DNA of 64,000 bases, taken from Camelus bactrianus. Lineage: Eukaryota; Chordata; Mammalia; Artiodactyla; Camelidae. A program made the position numbers and the translations under genes. Position 1 is the stretch's first letter. The number at the start of each line of letters is the position of its first letter. Below, piece after piece: positions 47,071-58,337 of this stretch. The stretch lies in NCBI RefSeq assembly GCF_048773025.1, contig NC_133566.1, forward strand, positions 8,965,501-9,029,500, given 5' to 3'. The notes beneath the pieces were generated by a model that was not told where the DNA came from, did not search any database, and saw only the letters and a program-made list of their open reading frames with translations.

Positions 47071-47439
47071 AAATATTAGTTGAAAATTATAAGTACCAGG
47101 ATTTTGAGTCTGCAGATCATTTGCAACCCCAGAGTAGCATTTTAGGTGTTACTTAACAAATCCTGATCTCTTTTATCCTGTTTCCTAGCATCTTTGCTGA
47201 GAAGAAAGCAAGGATTCAGTGGTAAAATTTGATAGCTCATGCAAAGTGACTGTCACAGCACCTGCTACATAGTAGGCTCTAGAAGATAGTAGATCTCTTT
47301 TTCTACTGAGTTCCCTCCCCCACCCCCTTTCCCCAATATAAAGCACTTTATGGTTATCTCAAATGCAAGTAAGTTACGTTTGTTGTAGTGGATAGATTTC
47401 CCCTCTTCAGGATGGAAACATGTTCTCTTAGTTGCCTGG

Positions 47440-47775
47440 AATCATGGCTGCCTCACCAAAGTTTATGTCACCTTCCTGGAAGCAGCCTATAATTCATTAC
47501 TGGTTAATGTAGGGCATACAAAGATTCATCCTCTTGCCTCGATTAGAGACTAATATGAAGGGTCATTCTAGCTTCATGACTCTTAGTCAGACTAACTGAG
47601 GCTGCCGTTCCAACTGTGTTATTTGATCAATACTGTTCAGTTTCTCCCTTGGCCCAGTCATGCTCCCCATGTGCCTGCACATGTGTTCTTGAGAGCACTC
47701 CCCAATAAAGGTTCTGCTTGCAGATTTTAGTCTCGGAATCTGTTTCCTTGGGAGCCTGAATTACGAGTCATCGGC
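47440..47775 (+). repeat. Possible old LTR
   Basis: A fossil candidate. 'cactccccaataaaggttct', with a polyadenylation-type AATAAA, is followed by 'cttgcagattttagtctcgg' and 'aatctgtttccttgggagcc', typical of LTR R-U5 regions. Family and left edge are uncertain; no internal region is attached. Confidence 0.42.
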
Positions 47776-48684
47776 TATTTGGATTGTCTTTCTCAGGGAT
47801 TATTGTATCATAAAAGATGGTAATATTCAGGATGGATTTTAATTTTATGAATTTTGTTTGAAATTGATGTTTTACATATCTTTTATAAGAAGAATCCATA
47901 GCTAGTAGATTAGAATTTTTGTTAAAGATACTGGAGTATTACATGGTAGGTCTTCAAGCACATTCTGGGATTTTGAACATGGCCCGCAGATAGTCTGTTC
48001 AGGAAATTTTATCATTAGCACCTTTCCCAGTTCCTTCAAGTGATTTTTAGACTTGAAGAATGAAAAGTGGCATCTTCTTAGAACTAGACTGTGAATTCTT
48101 ATTTTGATGTATTTCTGCATCTGTCTATCCATATTTATTGAATCAAAACACCCTATACTCTAAACTTGCTTAAAATATGTAGATCAATTCTAACTGTGTT
48201 AGATATTTTATTATATGTTAGATATTTAAAAATTGTTAGATATTAACAACTTTTATTCTTTTACTTAACATCAAGTTCATTGTATGATGTCTATAAACCC
48301 AATTTAGTTACTAGTAGCTTGTCTATAATTAGTTTTGTGTAGTCTCAGTGACTTGGCTGCCTTTCTTTTTCTTTTTCTGATTTAACTGCTTTGAGAGGTA
48401 AATTACTTCATGTAACTATTAGTAACCAATAACTAAGTTTGAGTTTTGAAAGTATCCATAAAAAAGCTAAGCATATATAGAGACTGGGAATATATTTGAC
48501 TTTATTTCTGTGTGCATGCTTTTAAGTTAGCCAGGTTAGGGCCCACATGAATCATGGAATATGAATTTTGGAGGCAGAAGGAACCATGATCTTGTTCTGT
48601 CCCTGTAATGTGTCATTGAAGAAGCTGAGATTAGAAAGATAAAGTGTCTTGATGGATATCAGAGAGATGGCCAAGAAACATTTG
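47776..48684. other. Non-coding stretch, no recognised repeat
   Basis: AT-rich sequence with a local ATATTTTAGAT-type reiteration near 48200-48245 (three copies of 'gttagatatt'). No gene or named repeat is supported. Confidence 0.4.
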
Positions 48685-48860
48685 AGATAGCAGAGAGAAT
48701 ATTGAATTAGGACTTGGGAAACCTAAGTTTTAATTGCAACTCTCTCATTAATTAGATAGCATAGTGATGTCAGGTAAGCCAGTTATACCTTCTAGGGCTT
48801 CATTTCTTCATCTAGGAAGTGTTACATTTAGAACATGATTTCTGAGATGTTTTCCAGGTT
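48685..48860 (+). repeat. MIR-family SINE
   Basis: Forward: 'attgaattaggacttgggaa', 'acctaagttttaattgcaac', 'cttcatttcttcatctagg'. Confidence 0.62.
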
Positions 48861-48899
48861 TTGAATTTTGAATCTAGGTCTTTTCTGAGAGAGGTGCAC

Positions 48900-49140
48900 T
48901 TAATAATAATACATTTATCTACTATTTATAGTATATCGACCAAATGCCAGGCGCTGACTAAAACAGTTTACACATACTGTTTCATTTAATCCTCACAACA
49001 ATTCTGTGAGGCTGACATTAACAGTTTCATTTTACAAATGGGAATTTGGGTCTTAGGTTAAATAAATTTATAAAGCTTCTAAGTGGGTAAACTGGAAGTT
49101 GATTTCAGGTCTGTGTGACTCCAACCACTATATTCTGAAT
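48900..49140 (-). repeat. MIR SINE, antisense
   Basis: Reverse MIR: 'ccaaatgccaggcgctgact', 'catttaatcctcacaacaat', 'tcattttacaaatgggaatt', 'gatttcaggtctgtgtgact'. It forms an inverted pair with the MIR at 48685. Confidence 0.83.
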
Positions 49141-49999
49141 CACTATTCCTAGATTTAGATGTACTTTTGTTTTTGGAACACTTGACAGGCCCTGCTGAAA
49201 ATGAGAGCCAATTGCATTTAGATAAGTATATGCTTCTCGCCCCGTTCTCTGGCATAGTGTAGTGTGTCAGTAGGTTAGGCAGGAAAGACTTAGGATGCAG
49301 AAGTACATTGTGTGGTGGTGCTTGAGAAATTTTGGAGTGGGCTAGAATCAGGTACAACAGGGGGGGTATAGCCTTTTAGAAGCCACTTAAAAGACAAATT
49401 GAATAGGGATGGTACTTAATTCAGCATTAATACTTTAATAACATAGATGGCTATTTGCATACTCACTGAAGTTGTAGATGGCTCTAAGTTAGGTGGAATT
49501 GCTCACATTTCAAAAAAATAGGAATTGTTTTCAGTTGAAAGCTGATATAAGTGAGTTAGGGTTGCATGTGGTATATTTTTAGGGAAGCTTACTATTGTAT
49601 ACGATTTTATGATGGATAGGAAAGCATCTGTAGAGTTATAATGGTAGGTCAAGGTCATCTTATGGAAAAGTCTGAGTAAGCCTTCTACATCAGGATTTGA
49701 TATAGATTGGGATATATTGAGTTTTAAGAAGAAAGTGGAGAAATGAGAAGGAACTCAGGACAAAAAATAATTAGCAAAAATGAATTATGAGACAAGTTTA
49801 AAGGTGTTAGAGTTATAATGGAGATTAGAATGAAGAATATTAGTGGCTATTTTCAAGATTGAAGAGAGAGCAAGCAGGAAAGGACAAGAGACAAATTTTA
49901 TATGAAGTTTGAAGCTGACAGGAGTTAGGGATTAGGAGTACAGAAGCTATAATATGAAAAGTAGAAGGTCCTTCCCCAGTAATCGTTGCTGATGGTTTC
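49141..49999. other. Non-coding stretch, no recognised repeat
   Basis: Purine-leaning AT-rich sequence without named repeats. The 92-codon reverse frame 49079-49357 starts in the MIR and has no domain. Confidence 0.38.
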
Positions 50000-50440
50000 T
50001 TGTGTATTTTTCCACAATTTTTATGCATATGTCCATTAACATTATACAGTATAATAATACTCTTCATATGAGTTGAGTTCTTTTTTCCACTTAATACAAT
50101 TTGGAGCTCTTTCAGTATTAGCATTTTCAGAATTGTGTCTTATATTATTTGTTTATTTTTAATAACTACATTATACTTCGTTATATGGATTATCAAAATT
50201 TAATTATTTCCCTATTGAAGGACATTTCATTTGTTTCTAATCTTGCTATTATAAACAACACTGCAGTGAACATGCCTGTACACATAGATAGGTCTCCCTT
50301 TAATGAATTTGTCCGCTGCATAATTTCCTAGCAGTGAGCCAGAGAGTATGTACATTTTTTGTATATAGTTACACTCCCACAAATAATGTATGAGAGTGAT
50401 GGTTTTCCAATACCCTTTCTACCAATGAGTATTGTCAAAG
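50000..50440 (-). repeat. Old L1M-like fragment, antisense
   Basis: 'tttttaataactacattata', 'ttccctattgaaggacattt', 'cttgctattataaacaacac' and 'tgcagtgaacatgcctgtac' follow the usual antisense order of an L1 ORF2 end and 3' UTR. Heavily diverged. Confidence 0.6.
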
Positions 50441-50764
50441 ATTAAAAAAAAAAAACTTGGTTTTACTCAAATACCCTGAAAACCATATTGACAGTTGTCA
50501 TTTAGTCTTCTAATCTCTGGTTTAATTTAAGAAGTTAAAAAAGAAACAATGGAAGTAGAATAATGTAAATCTTGGAGTAGTTATATTAATTATTTTTAAT
50601 GTTTGAAAACTATTGTGTGTAAATTAAACTCAGGTGGACACTTTTATTGTATCCTTACTAGGAATTGTGATGAATACTCACTCTGTATCAGGCTCCTGCC
50701 CTCAGAAAGGTTCCTTTTCTCTTTTGAGGAGAAGGTATGACATTATATCTACTGTATCTAATTG

Positions 50765-51239
50765 TATCTGTTGCTGCATGATAAACCATCCCCAAACTTT
50801 GGCTTTGGTTTAAAATCACTACCATTTTGTTTGCTTTAGATTCTGTAGATCAGCATTTTGGGCTAGGCTAAGCTGAGTGATTCTTCTGCTGGTCTCTCTT
50901 GGAGTTACTCATACAGCTGGAGATATCTGTGGTTTTGATTGGGATCATAGTCTACTGCGGCTTCACTCAGACTGCTGATTATATTCATTGAGCCACATAT
51001 GTCCAAGGGTAGTATGGGCTTATATGGTGGCAGAAGAGTTTCCAGCAAGGAGTGAGCAAATCCCATTGTGCAAGCACTTCTCAGATCTTTGCTTTTATCT
51101 CATTTGCTACTCTGTCAATAGCCAAGGCAAGTCTGGCCAGCCCAGAGCCCACGTGGGAGAGGATTACACATAAAAATTACAAGGGCATTAAAACATAGGC
51201 ACAATTCATTGAGGGTCATTACTATAACAATCTACCAGC
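50765..51239 (-). repeat. Solo LTR of MaLR type, antisense
   Basis: A fossil LTR of about 475 bases. It runs from 'ctgttgctgcatgataaacc' through 'gattcttctgctggtctctc', 'agcaaatcccattgtgcaag' and 'aaggcaagtctggccagccc' to 'tataacaatctaccagc'. It appears near full length as a solo LTR, without an internal region, and is old. Confidence 0.65.
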
Positions 51240-51410
51240 ACTTTCTTCCTCCTTGTATTATGAGTAAGTGTTACAGGAGAAGTATAAATAAAAGATATAA
51301 TAGTTTTAAGAACAGAAATATTTCTTATCTAAGGAAAGGTTGTATGATGTTACCAAAGTTGGAAAGACTGATTTCATCGACAGTTGCAAACTGTTGATTT
51401 TCTAGATTTT

Positions 51411-51450
51411 TAACTGACATTTTTCTGTATTAACTGACATTTTTCTGTAA
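51411..51450. repeat. 20-base tandem duplication, two copies
   Basis: taactgacatttttctgtat (51411-51430) is followed at once by taactgacatttttctgtaa (51431-51450), 19 of 20 identical. A small recent-looking duplication in otherwise unique sequence. Confidence 0.97.
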
Positions 51451-52379
51451 AGAAGTTTTCAGTATCTTTCGGGGCTATTTGGTTGCTGTGAACTTCAGTG
51501 TATACTGGATGGGCAGGATAAACGCTTAATTCTTTTCCTTTAATTATGAATTTTCAGAGTAAGAGTTGATACACTACTCTAATAGTGATCAGTGAGGCTT
51601 GCTTATTTGTCTTTTGACTTTTTCTTTCTTCGAGAAAAGAGAACTCATGGATTTTTAACATATTTCACGAATTCATGGATTTATATATATTTAGTGGGTT
51701 TCAGTCATTTGAAGTCAGTGTGATTTTTTTTGATGTGCAGATTGTCCCAGCTGTGGCTAGTGGAAGTACCTTGAAGGTGACTTGTTATTTTGACTGGACC
51801 CTAACAGTGTTTGATAGTCTCTTTGCTTTGTGGCATAACAACATGTCCCAGGTTTATCTTATAAAATTTCTCCTCCAGGCTGGAATAATCCATTTCTCCA
51901 AAGAGTCCTGGCTCTTTTAAATGGAGAATGCTGTTTAGATAGCGCTGTCTGGACATTTAGAGTGCTCATTGCTTCTCTGTTTTCATTGCTTTTAAGCTTT
52001 TAAGATTAGAACTAGGTTATATATACACATATACATATTGATAGATTTGAAAAGCAAAACAAGAGTTCAAATTTAAGATTATAAAATGCTTTTTCCTTAT
52101 TTGAGTTTATATTTTTAAATTTTATACTGAATATCTTGGTTCTTAACATTAACACAATTTTCATAAATATATACATAAAATAGCTTTAAAATAACAATGT
52201 TAATATTGTTAATAAGATTACTGAATATGAATTTTACTTTTTTTTTTAAAGCAATTCTGTTTATCTTTATACTATTGCTCACTAAGGCTATATAGTCAAA
52301 ACACTGTTCTTAAAACGCTTGAAATAATTATTTTCTTTGTGTGGCTATACCACTAGCTTGAGATTCAGTTAGGTTTAAA
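51451..52379. other. Non-coding stretch, no recognised repeat
   Basis: Very AT-rich, with poly-T and TATATA runs. The 81-codon forward frame 51675-51920 has no recognisable domain and no clear flanking splice sites. Confidence 0.38.
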
Positions 52380-52885
52380 ATTTTTTTTAAAATTTAAAAA
52401 TTGTGGCAACATAAAATTCAGCGTTTTTATTTTAAAGCATACAATTTAGTGGCATTATGTACATTCATATTGTTGTGCAACCATCACAACTATTTCCAGA
52501 ATTTTTTAAAATCATTACCAAACTGAAATTCTGTATTATTAAACAGTAACTCCTTATTCCCCTTACCCCTGGCCTCTGGCAACCACTATTTTATTTTTTG
52601 TCTTTATGAATTTGATTATTCTAGGACCTCATATTAGTGGAGTCACATATATTGGTCGTTTTGTGTCTGGCTTATATCATTTAGCTTAATACTTCCTAGG
52701 TATGTCCATGTTGTAGCATGATTAGAATTTCCTTCCTTTGAAAGGCTGAATAATAATCTATCGTATGTATATATCACATTTTGTTTATCCACATATCTAT
52801 CAGTGGACATTTGGGTTGTTACCACCTTTTTAGCTATTGTCAATAATGCTTCTATGAACAGTGATGTACAGATACCAATTTGTGT
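52380..52885 (-). repeat. Old L1M 3' end, antisense
   Basis: Antisense 3' UTR and ORF2 tail: 'gtgcaaccatcacaactatt', 'ggcctctggcaaccactatt', 'ttgaaaggctgaataataat', 'catatctatcagtggacatt', 'caataatgcttctatgaaca'. Confidence 0.83.
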
Positions 52886-52914
52886 TTAGTTAGACTTTAG
52901 CTGAGGTTTTCAAT

Positions 52915-54570
52915 AAATGAGGGTTATTAACTCAGCTAGAGAACATGGGAGGAAATGAACTTTTTCCCTAGGATGGTAGAACATTGAGATCAGTGGGTTT
53001 GATTTTGGATATGATTCATTTGAGGTGCTTTGGGAAATAAATTAGAAAGTAACTGGAATTGTGGTGTAGAGATAGAGTGCTAAATTAAGTCTTTTTTATA
53101 GTCTAGGTGAGAGATGATGACACCTTGAACTGAGTTAACGGCAAAGGAGATGGAGAAGGATAGATTCAAAATTAATGTAGATGATTGTCTATTCTACATT
53201 TTGAAATCCCAGTCTATCCCTTCCCACCCCCCACCCCCTTGGCAACCACAAGTTTGTATTCTATGTCTATGAGGCTGTTTCTGTTTTGTATTTATGATTT
53301 GTTTGTTTGTTTGTTTTTAGATTCCACATGTAAGCGATCTCATATGGTATTTTTCTCTCTTTCTGGCTTACTTCACTTAGAATGAAATTCTCCAGGAGCA
53401 TCCATGTTGCTGCAAATGGCGTTATGTTGTCGGTTTTTATGGCTGAATAGTATTCCATTGTATAAATATACCACATCTTCTTTATCCAGTCATCTGTTGA
53501 TGGACATTTAGGCTCTTTCCATGTCTTGGCTATTGTAAATAGTGCTACTATGAACATTGGGGTGCAGGTGTCATTTTGAAGTAGGGTTCCTTCTGGATAT
53601 ATGCCCAGGAGCAGGATTCTTGGGTCATATGGTAAGTCTATTCCTAGTCTTTTGAGGAATCTCCATACTGTTTTCCACAGTGGCTGTACCAAACTGCATT
53701 CCCACCAGCCTCTCCAGCATTTGTCATTTGTGGATTTTTGAATGATGGCCATTCTGACTGGTGTGAGGTGATACCTCATTGTAGTTTTGATTTGCATTTC
53801 TCTGATAATTAGTTATATTGAGCATTTTTTCATGTACCTATTGATCATTTGTATTTATTCCTTGGAGAATTGCTTGTTTAGGTCTTCTGCCCATTTTTGG
53901 ATTGGGTTGTTTGTTTTTTTCTTATTAACTCGTATGAGCTGCTTATATGTTCTGGAGATCAAGCATTTGTCGGTTTCATTTGCAAAAATTTTCTCCCATT
54001 CCATAGGTTGTCTTTTTGTTTTACTTATGATTTCCTTTGCTGTGCAGAAGCTTGTAAGTTTAATTAGGTCCCATTTGTTTATTCTTCTATTTCTATTGCT
54101 TGGGTAGACTGTTCTAGGAGAACGTTTTTGAGATGTATGTCAGATAATGTAGATGATTGAATTAACTTGGGATTGGATGTGACATTTAAGGAAGAGAATA
54201 GTTAAGGGTAATGCTTTGGATTTAGGCAAGATGAGTATGTGACGTTTTTGTAATTTGAGATAGAGAATGCAGACAGGTAAAAGGTTTGTGGAAAAAGATA
54301 ATGGATTTGGTTTTGAACAAAATGACTTAGGGGTGCTTCCAAGGCACTCTGGTAGAAATATTTAGCAGGACAGGAAAATATGAATTTGAAGTTCAGCAGA
54401 GATCTGGATTAGATTTAGCATTTTGTTTTTGTCTGCATTGGGGGTTATTAAAATTAAAGGAGTAAATGAGATCACTGAATAGTGTACAGTAAGCTAAGAG
54501 ATTGAGCATGAAAACTCCCTGGGAAGCCCTGGAATGCTTTCCATGACATAAAAACAGTATCATTTGCAAA
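52915..54570 (-). repeat. L2 LINE, antisense, split by a young L1
   Basis: Reverse L2 in two pieces, about 52915-53187 and 54145-54570: 'tagtctaggtgagagatgat', 'ggcaaaggagatggagaagg', then 'gaattaacttgggattggat', 'ttgaagttcagcagagatct', 'aactccctgggaagccctgg'. The pieces are colinear across the L1. Confidence 0.72.
53188..54144 (-). repeat. Young L1, both ends truncated, antisense, with target duplication
   Basis: About 957 bases of antisense L1: part of the 3' UTR, the ORF2 stop region, and the ORF2 C-terminal third. The reverse frame 53267-53797 (176 codons) is an intact slice of ORF2p, reading [15 protein letters not shown], then [18 protein letters not shown]. It is flanked by a perfect 15-base repeat, taatgtagatgattg (53173-53187 and 54145-54159), yet the 3' side starts inside the 3' UTR ('tctattctacattttgaaat') with no poly-A complement. 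Compared with the copy at 31923, about 240 bases of 3' UTR plus the tail are absent. Confidence 0.92.
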
Positions 54571-56389
54571 TATACTTCTCAGTTCATCTGAATGTGGTAA
54601 GGTCTTAGCTCTTAATAGTAGTAAAGAGGTAGTGAGGGCCCTAAGAAATCTTCAATTATTCTTTTTAGTGCAAGGATCAGGTAATGTATTTAAAGCACCC
54701 TTCTTAGGGTCTGCATATAAGTAGGTGGCTTTTCACATTTTTTGAATTTGTGAAAATTTTCCTAATTGGTTTCTATGGTGGGCTGAGGGTGAAATAGTGT
54801 GACAAAATCAGTGCTGAAAGTTACATTTTATAAGAAATCCTAATAGATGTCTTTTAAGTCCCCAAGGTTTTGAGGTTATATGTCATTTAATTTCTAATAC
54901 TTGTATCCTTTCCATTTTCAGAAATAATTTTGCTAAGCATAAGGTGTGTTTAGTAGCCTATAACAATTTTTTCAAATATTTTTTAAAAGTAATAATTCAT
55001 TTTTTAGTCAAGTCACCTTTGTGTGTGTGTGTGTGTGTGTGGCAATTAGTCTATTATTAACTCAGCTTTTGCCTGTTTGTCTTATTTCCAGTCTAGTTTC
55101 AGAGTGTTATGGGTTGTTTATTTGCTTAGTAAGCGTTTACTATGTCTCTTTTGTGTACAAAGATTAGTTATCCTTTTAGTTAGTTTTAGTGCTTTGAAGC
55201 TAGGTAGAATTTAAAGATGAGGTTCTTTATTTCAGTAGCAATTAGGTTGTGAAACTGAGTTATTTTTCCAGTGAAATTCTTGTTCTCTTCCTGCTTGATC
55301 TTCTCTGGAGTAGAGTCATAAATAGTGGTAGGGGTGGGGAGATTATGTTGAGTTTGAAAGCTCTGACTCAGTATATCACCAGATATTAGAAAAACTTCTG
55401 TTCTTCTATAAAATAGTTGTTTTTTTTATATGCTACTAGGCGTTTGTTTTGATTCTGGTCTTCTTTGCTATCAGATTTTCAGTCACAATTAGAAGACTTA
55501 GCTATTGGTTGCTTTGGATTAGAGCAGTGCAGTTATCATTTTCACAAGCTGATTGTTTAGATCAACTGAAATAGATCAAATATGCATTTCAAAGAAATTT
55601 CATGTTGTTAAAACTTGTATGATAGTGATACTTCCTTTCAAGGTATTGCATACAGTAAACAATGATAACTTCCCCCCCTGTGAAGTACTGTTTTTTCTTC
55701 AAAAACTTGCATGTGATTCTTTGAAAGCAGTTTTTGCAGATATTAATACTACTTTATGTTGATCTTATAGTTGTTGGTAGTAGGAATGTATTTTTATATT
55801 ATCAGCAACCTAGGGTAGCCAAATATATAGCAGGCACCTGTTCTTATTTGGTTGAAGTAAATACTTTGAATACCATATACATTTTTTTCCTCATACGATA
55901 TAAACTTTTTTCCTTATATTTTCAAATTTTGATCTGTTTGGTGGAGGCCGCTAAGGAATAATGATAGGTGTTGGATAAATATAATCATCTAGATCTTTTT
56001 GCAAGCCCCAATTTTTTTACATTTAAAAAAGTCTGAAAATTAGAATAATATGACCATGCTAATAAAAAATTTTTGGGAGGAGGTAGGTGGGTGATTAACA
56101 AAATCATTAACACAAATCTCATCCTTTCAATAACATAGGGAAAAAATAGTAACAACAACAAAAATAACCCTAGCGTAAAATGCATCAATCTCCTATGACC
56201 TTTCGAACTCTGTTTATGTCTTTACATAATTGAAGTCATAATATATGCAAATTTTGTACTTTTTACCTCTTGTACAAATTCAACATCATATCACATGTGT
56301 TGTAAATTTTCTCCACAACCTTCACTCTTGGCACTTTTAATTGTCAGGTTTGTTGAGTGTGTTTGTTACAATTTTGTTAACCTATTCTT
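54571..56389. other. Non-coding stretch, no recognised repeat
   Basis: 1.8 kb of AT-rich unique-looking sequence left of the L1 at 56390. Frames at 55553-55762, 55734-55961 and 55985-56188 have no domain. If the exon at 60108 is joined leftwards, this is intron. Confidence 0.4.
55018..55041. repeat. (GT)n microsatellite
   Basis: About 11 uninterrupted GT units, free-standing rather than inside an identified repeat. Confidence 0.95.
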
Positions 56390-56746
56390 TGTTTTGAAGA
56401 TAGTCCACTTAAGATTTTATTATGTAAGCTTGGGTGTGCAGCTTTATAATTTGACATATGTGTTTATTACAAAGTGGTCACCACCCCAGGTCTAGTTGCT
56501 GTCAATCACCATACAGTTGACCCTCTTTACCTATTTTCCCAACCTTCTTTACCTCTTGTAACTACTCATCTGTTCTCTGTATCTGAGTTTGTTTGTTTTT
56601 TTTAGGTTTCACATATGAGTGAAATCATGTAGTGTTTGTCTTTCTCCATCTGACTTATTTCATTTAGCATAGTCCATCATGCGCCAAGGTCCATCCATGT
56701 TATTGCAAATACTGCAGAATTTCATTTTTTATGGCTGACTAGTAGT

Positions 56747-56750
<4 letters not shown>

Positions 56751-56809
<59 letters not shown>
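56751..56809. repeat. (TG)n microsatellite inside L1 ORF2
   Basis: About 29 uninterrupted TG units replacing a short stretch of antisense ORF2 after 'ggctgactagtagtctag'. It is long enough to be length-polymorphic. Confidence 0.97.
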
Positions 56810-56811
<2 letters not shown>

Positions 56812-58280
56812 ATCGCATCTTCTGTATCCATTCATCCATTGTTGGACACTTAGGTTGTTTTCATATCATGGCCATTGTAAGTAATGCTGTAATGAACATA
56901 GGGGTGCATATATCTTTATGAATTAGTGTTTCTGTATTTTTCAGATAAATACCCAGAAATGGAATAGCTGGGTCATATGGTAGTTCCATTCTTAATTTTT
57001 TGAGGACTCTCCATACTTTTTTTTTCATAGTGGCTACACCAGTTTATAGTCGAATCACCAGTTTTCAGGGTTCCTTTTTCTCCACACCCTTTCCAACATT
57101 TGTTGTTTCTTCTTTTCTGACAGATGTGAGGTGATATCTCATTATGGTTTTGATTTCCATTCGTCTAATAATTAGTGATATTGAACATCTTTTCTTGTGC
57201 CTGTTGGCACATGTCTTTGGAAACATGTCTGTTCAGATCCTCTGCTCATTTTTTTAATTGAGTTGTTTTTTGGTTGTTGAGTTGTGAGTTCTTTGTATAT
57301 TTGGATAATAACCCCTTATCGAGTATATAATTTGTAGATACATTCTTCCATTCAGTAGATTGCCTTTTTGTTTTGATGATAGTTTCCTTTGCTGTACAGA
57401 AGATTTTTAGTTTGATACAGTCCCATTTGTGTATTTTTGCTTTTATTTCCCTTACCTTTGGAGTCAGATCCACAGAAACTGATGTCAGTGAAGTTACTGC
57501 CCATGTTTTCTTCTAAAAATTTCATGGTTTCAGGTTTTACATTCAAATCTTTAATCCATTTTGAGTTGTTTCATTCTTTTGCACATGGCTGTCCACATAT
57601 GTGTGGGTTTACATTGCTGGGCTCTCAATTCTGTTTCATTGACCTGTGTGTCTGTTTTTGTGCCAGTGCCACACTGTTTTGATTACTGTAGCTTCATAGT
57701 ATTGTTTGAAATCAGGGAGCATGACACCTCCATTGTTTTCTTCTTAATATTATTTTGACTATTTGGGGTCTTTCATGGTTCCATACAAATTTTAGAATTA
57801 TTCTAGTTCTGTGAAATATGCCGTTAGAACTTCAATAGGGATTGCATTGAATCTGTAGATTGCTGTGGGAAGTATGGACAATTTAAGAATATTAATTCTT
57901 CCAATCAGTGACTGTGGAATATCTTTCCATTTGTATCTTCCTCAGTTTCATTCATCATTGTCTTTTGGTTTTTCACTGTACAGGTCTTTTACCTCTTTGG
58001 TTAAATTTATTCTTAGTTATTTTATTCTTTTTGATGTAATTGTAACTGGGGTTGTTTTGTTAGTTTCTCTTTGTGATATTTGCTATTGGTGTAGAAATGC
58101 TACAGATTTCTGTATGTTGAGTTTATATCCTGTGACTTCACTGAATTCATTTATTAGTGCTAACTGTGTGTATGTGTGTGTAGTCTTTCTGGTCTTCTAT
58201 ATATAGTATCATGTCATCTGCAAAAATAGTGATGGTTTTACTTCTGTTTTTCAGATCTGGATGCTTTTTTCTTTCCTTAT

Positions 58281-58337
58281 TTTATTTTAAATTAAATTAA
58301 ATTAAATTAAATTAAATTAAATTTTATTTTATTTTAC
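58281..58337. repeat. (AAATT)n microsatellite inside L1
   Basis: Eight to nine tandem TAAAT units flanked by TTTTA-type imperfect units, sited in the antisense ORF2 after 'ctttccttattttatttt'. Confidence 0.95.

Noticed and set aside
53267-53797. 176-codon reverse open frame, the longest in the window
   Set aside because: Its content ([22 protein letters not shown]) is the C-terminal part of L1 ORF2p. It is a slice of a truncated LINE, not a host gene.
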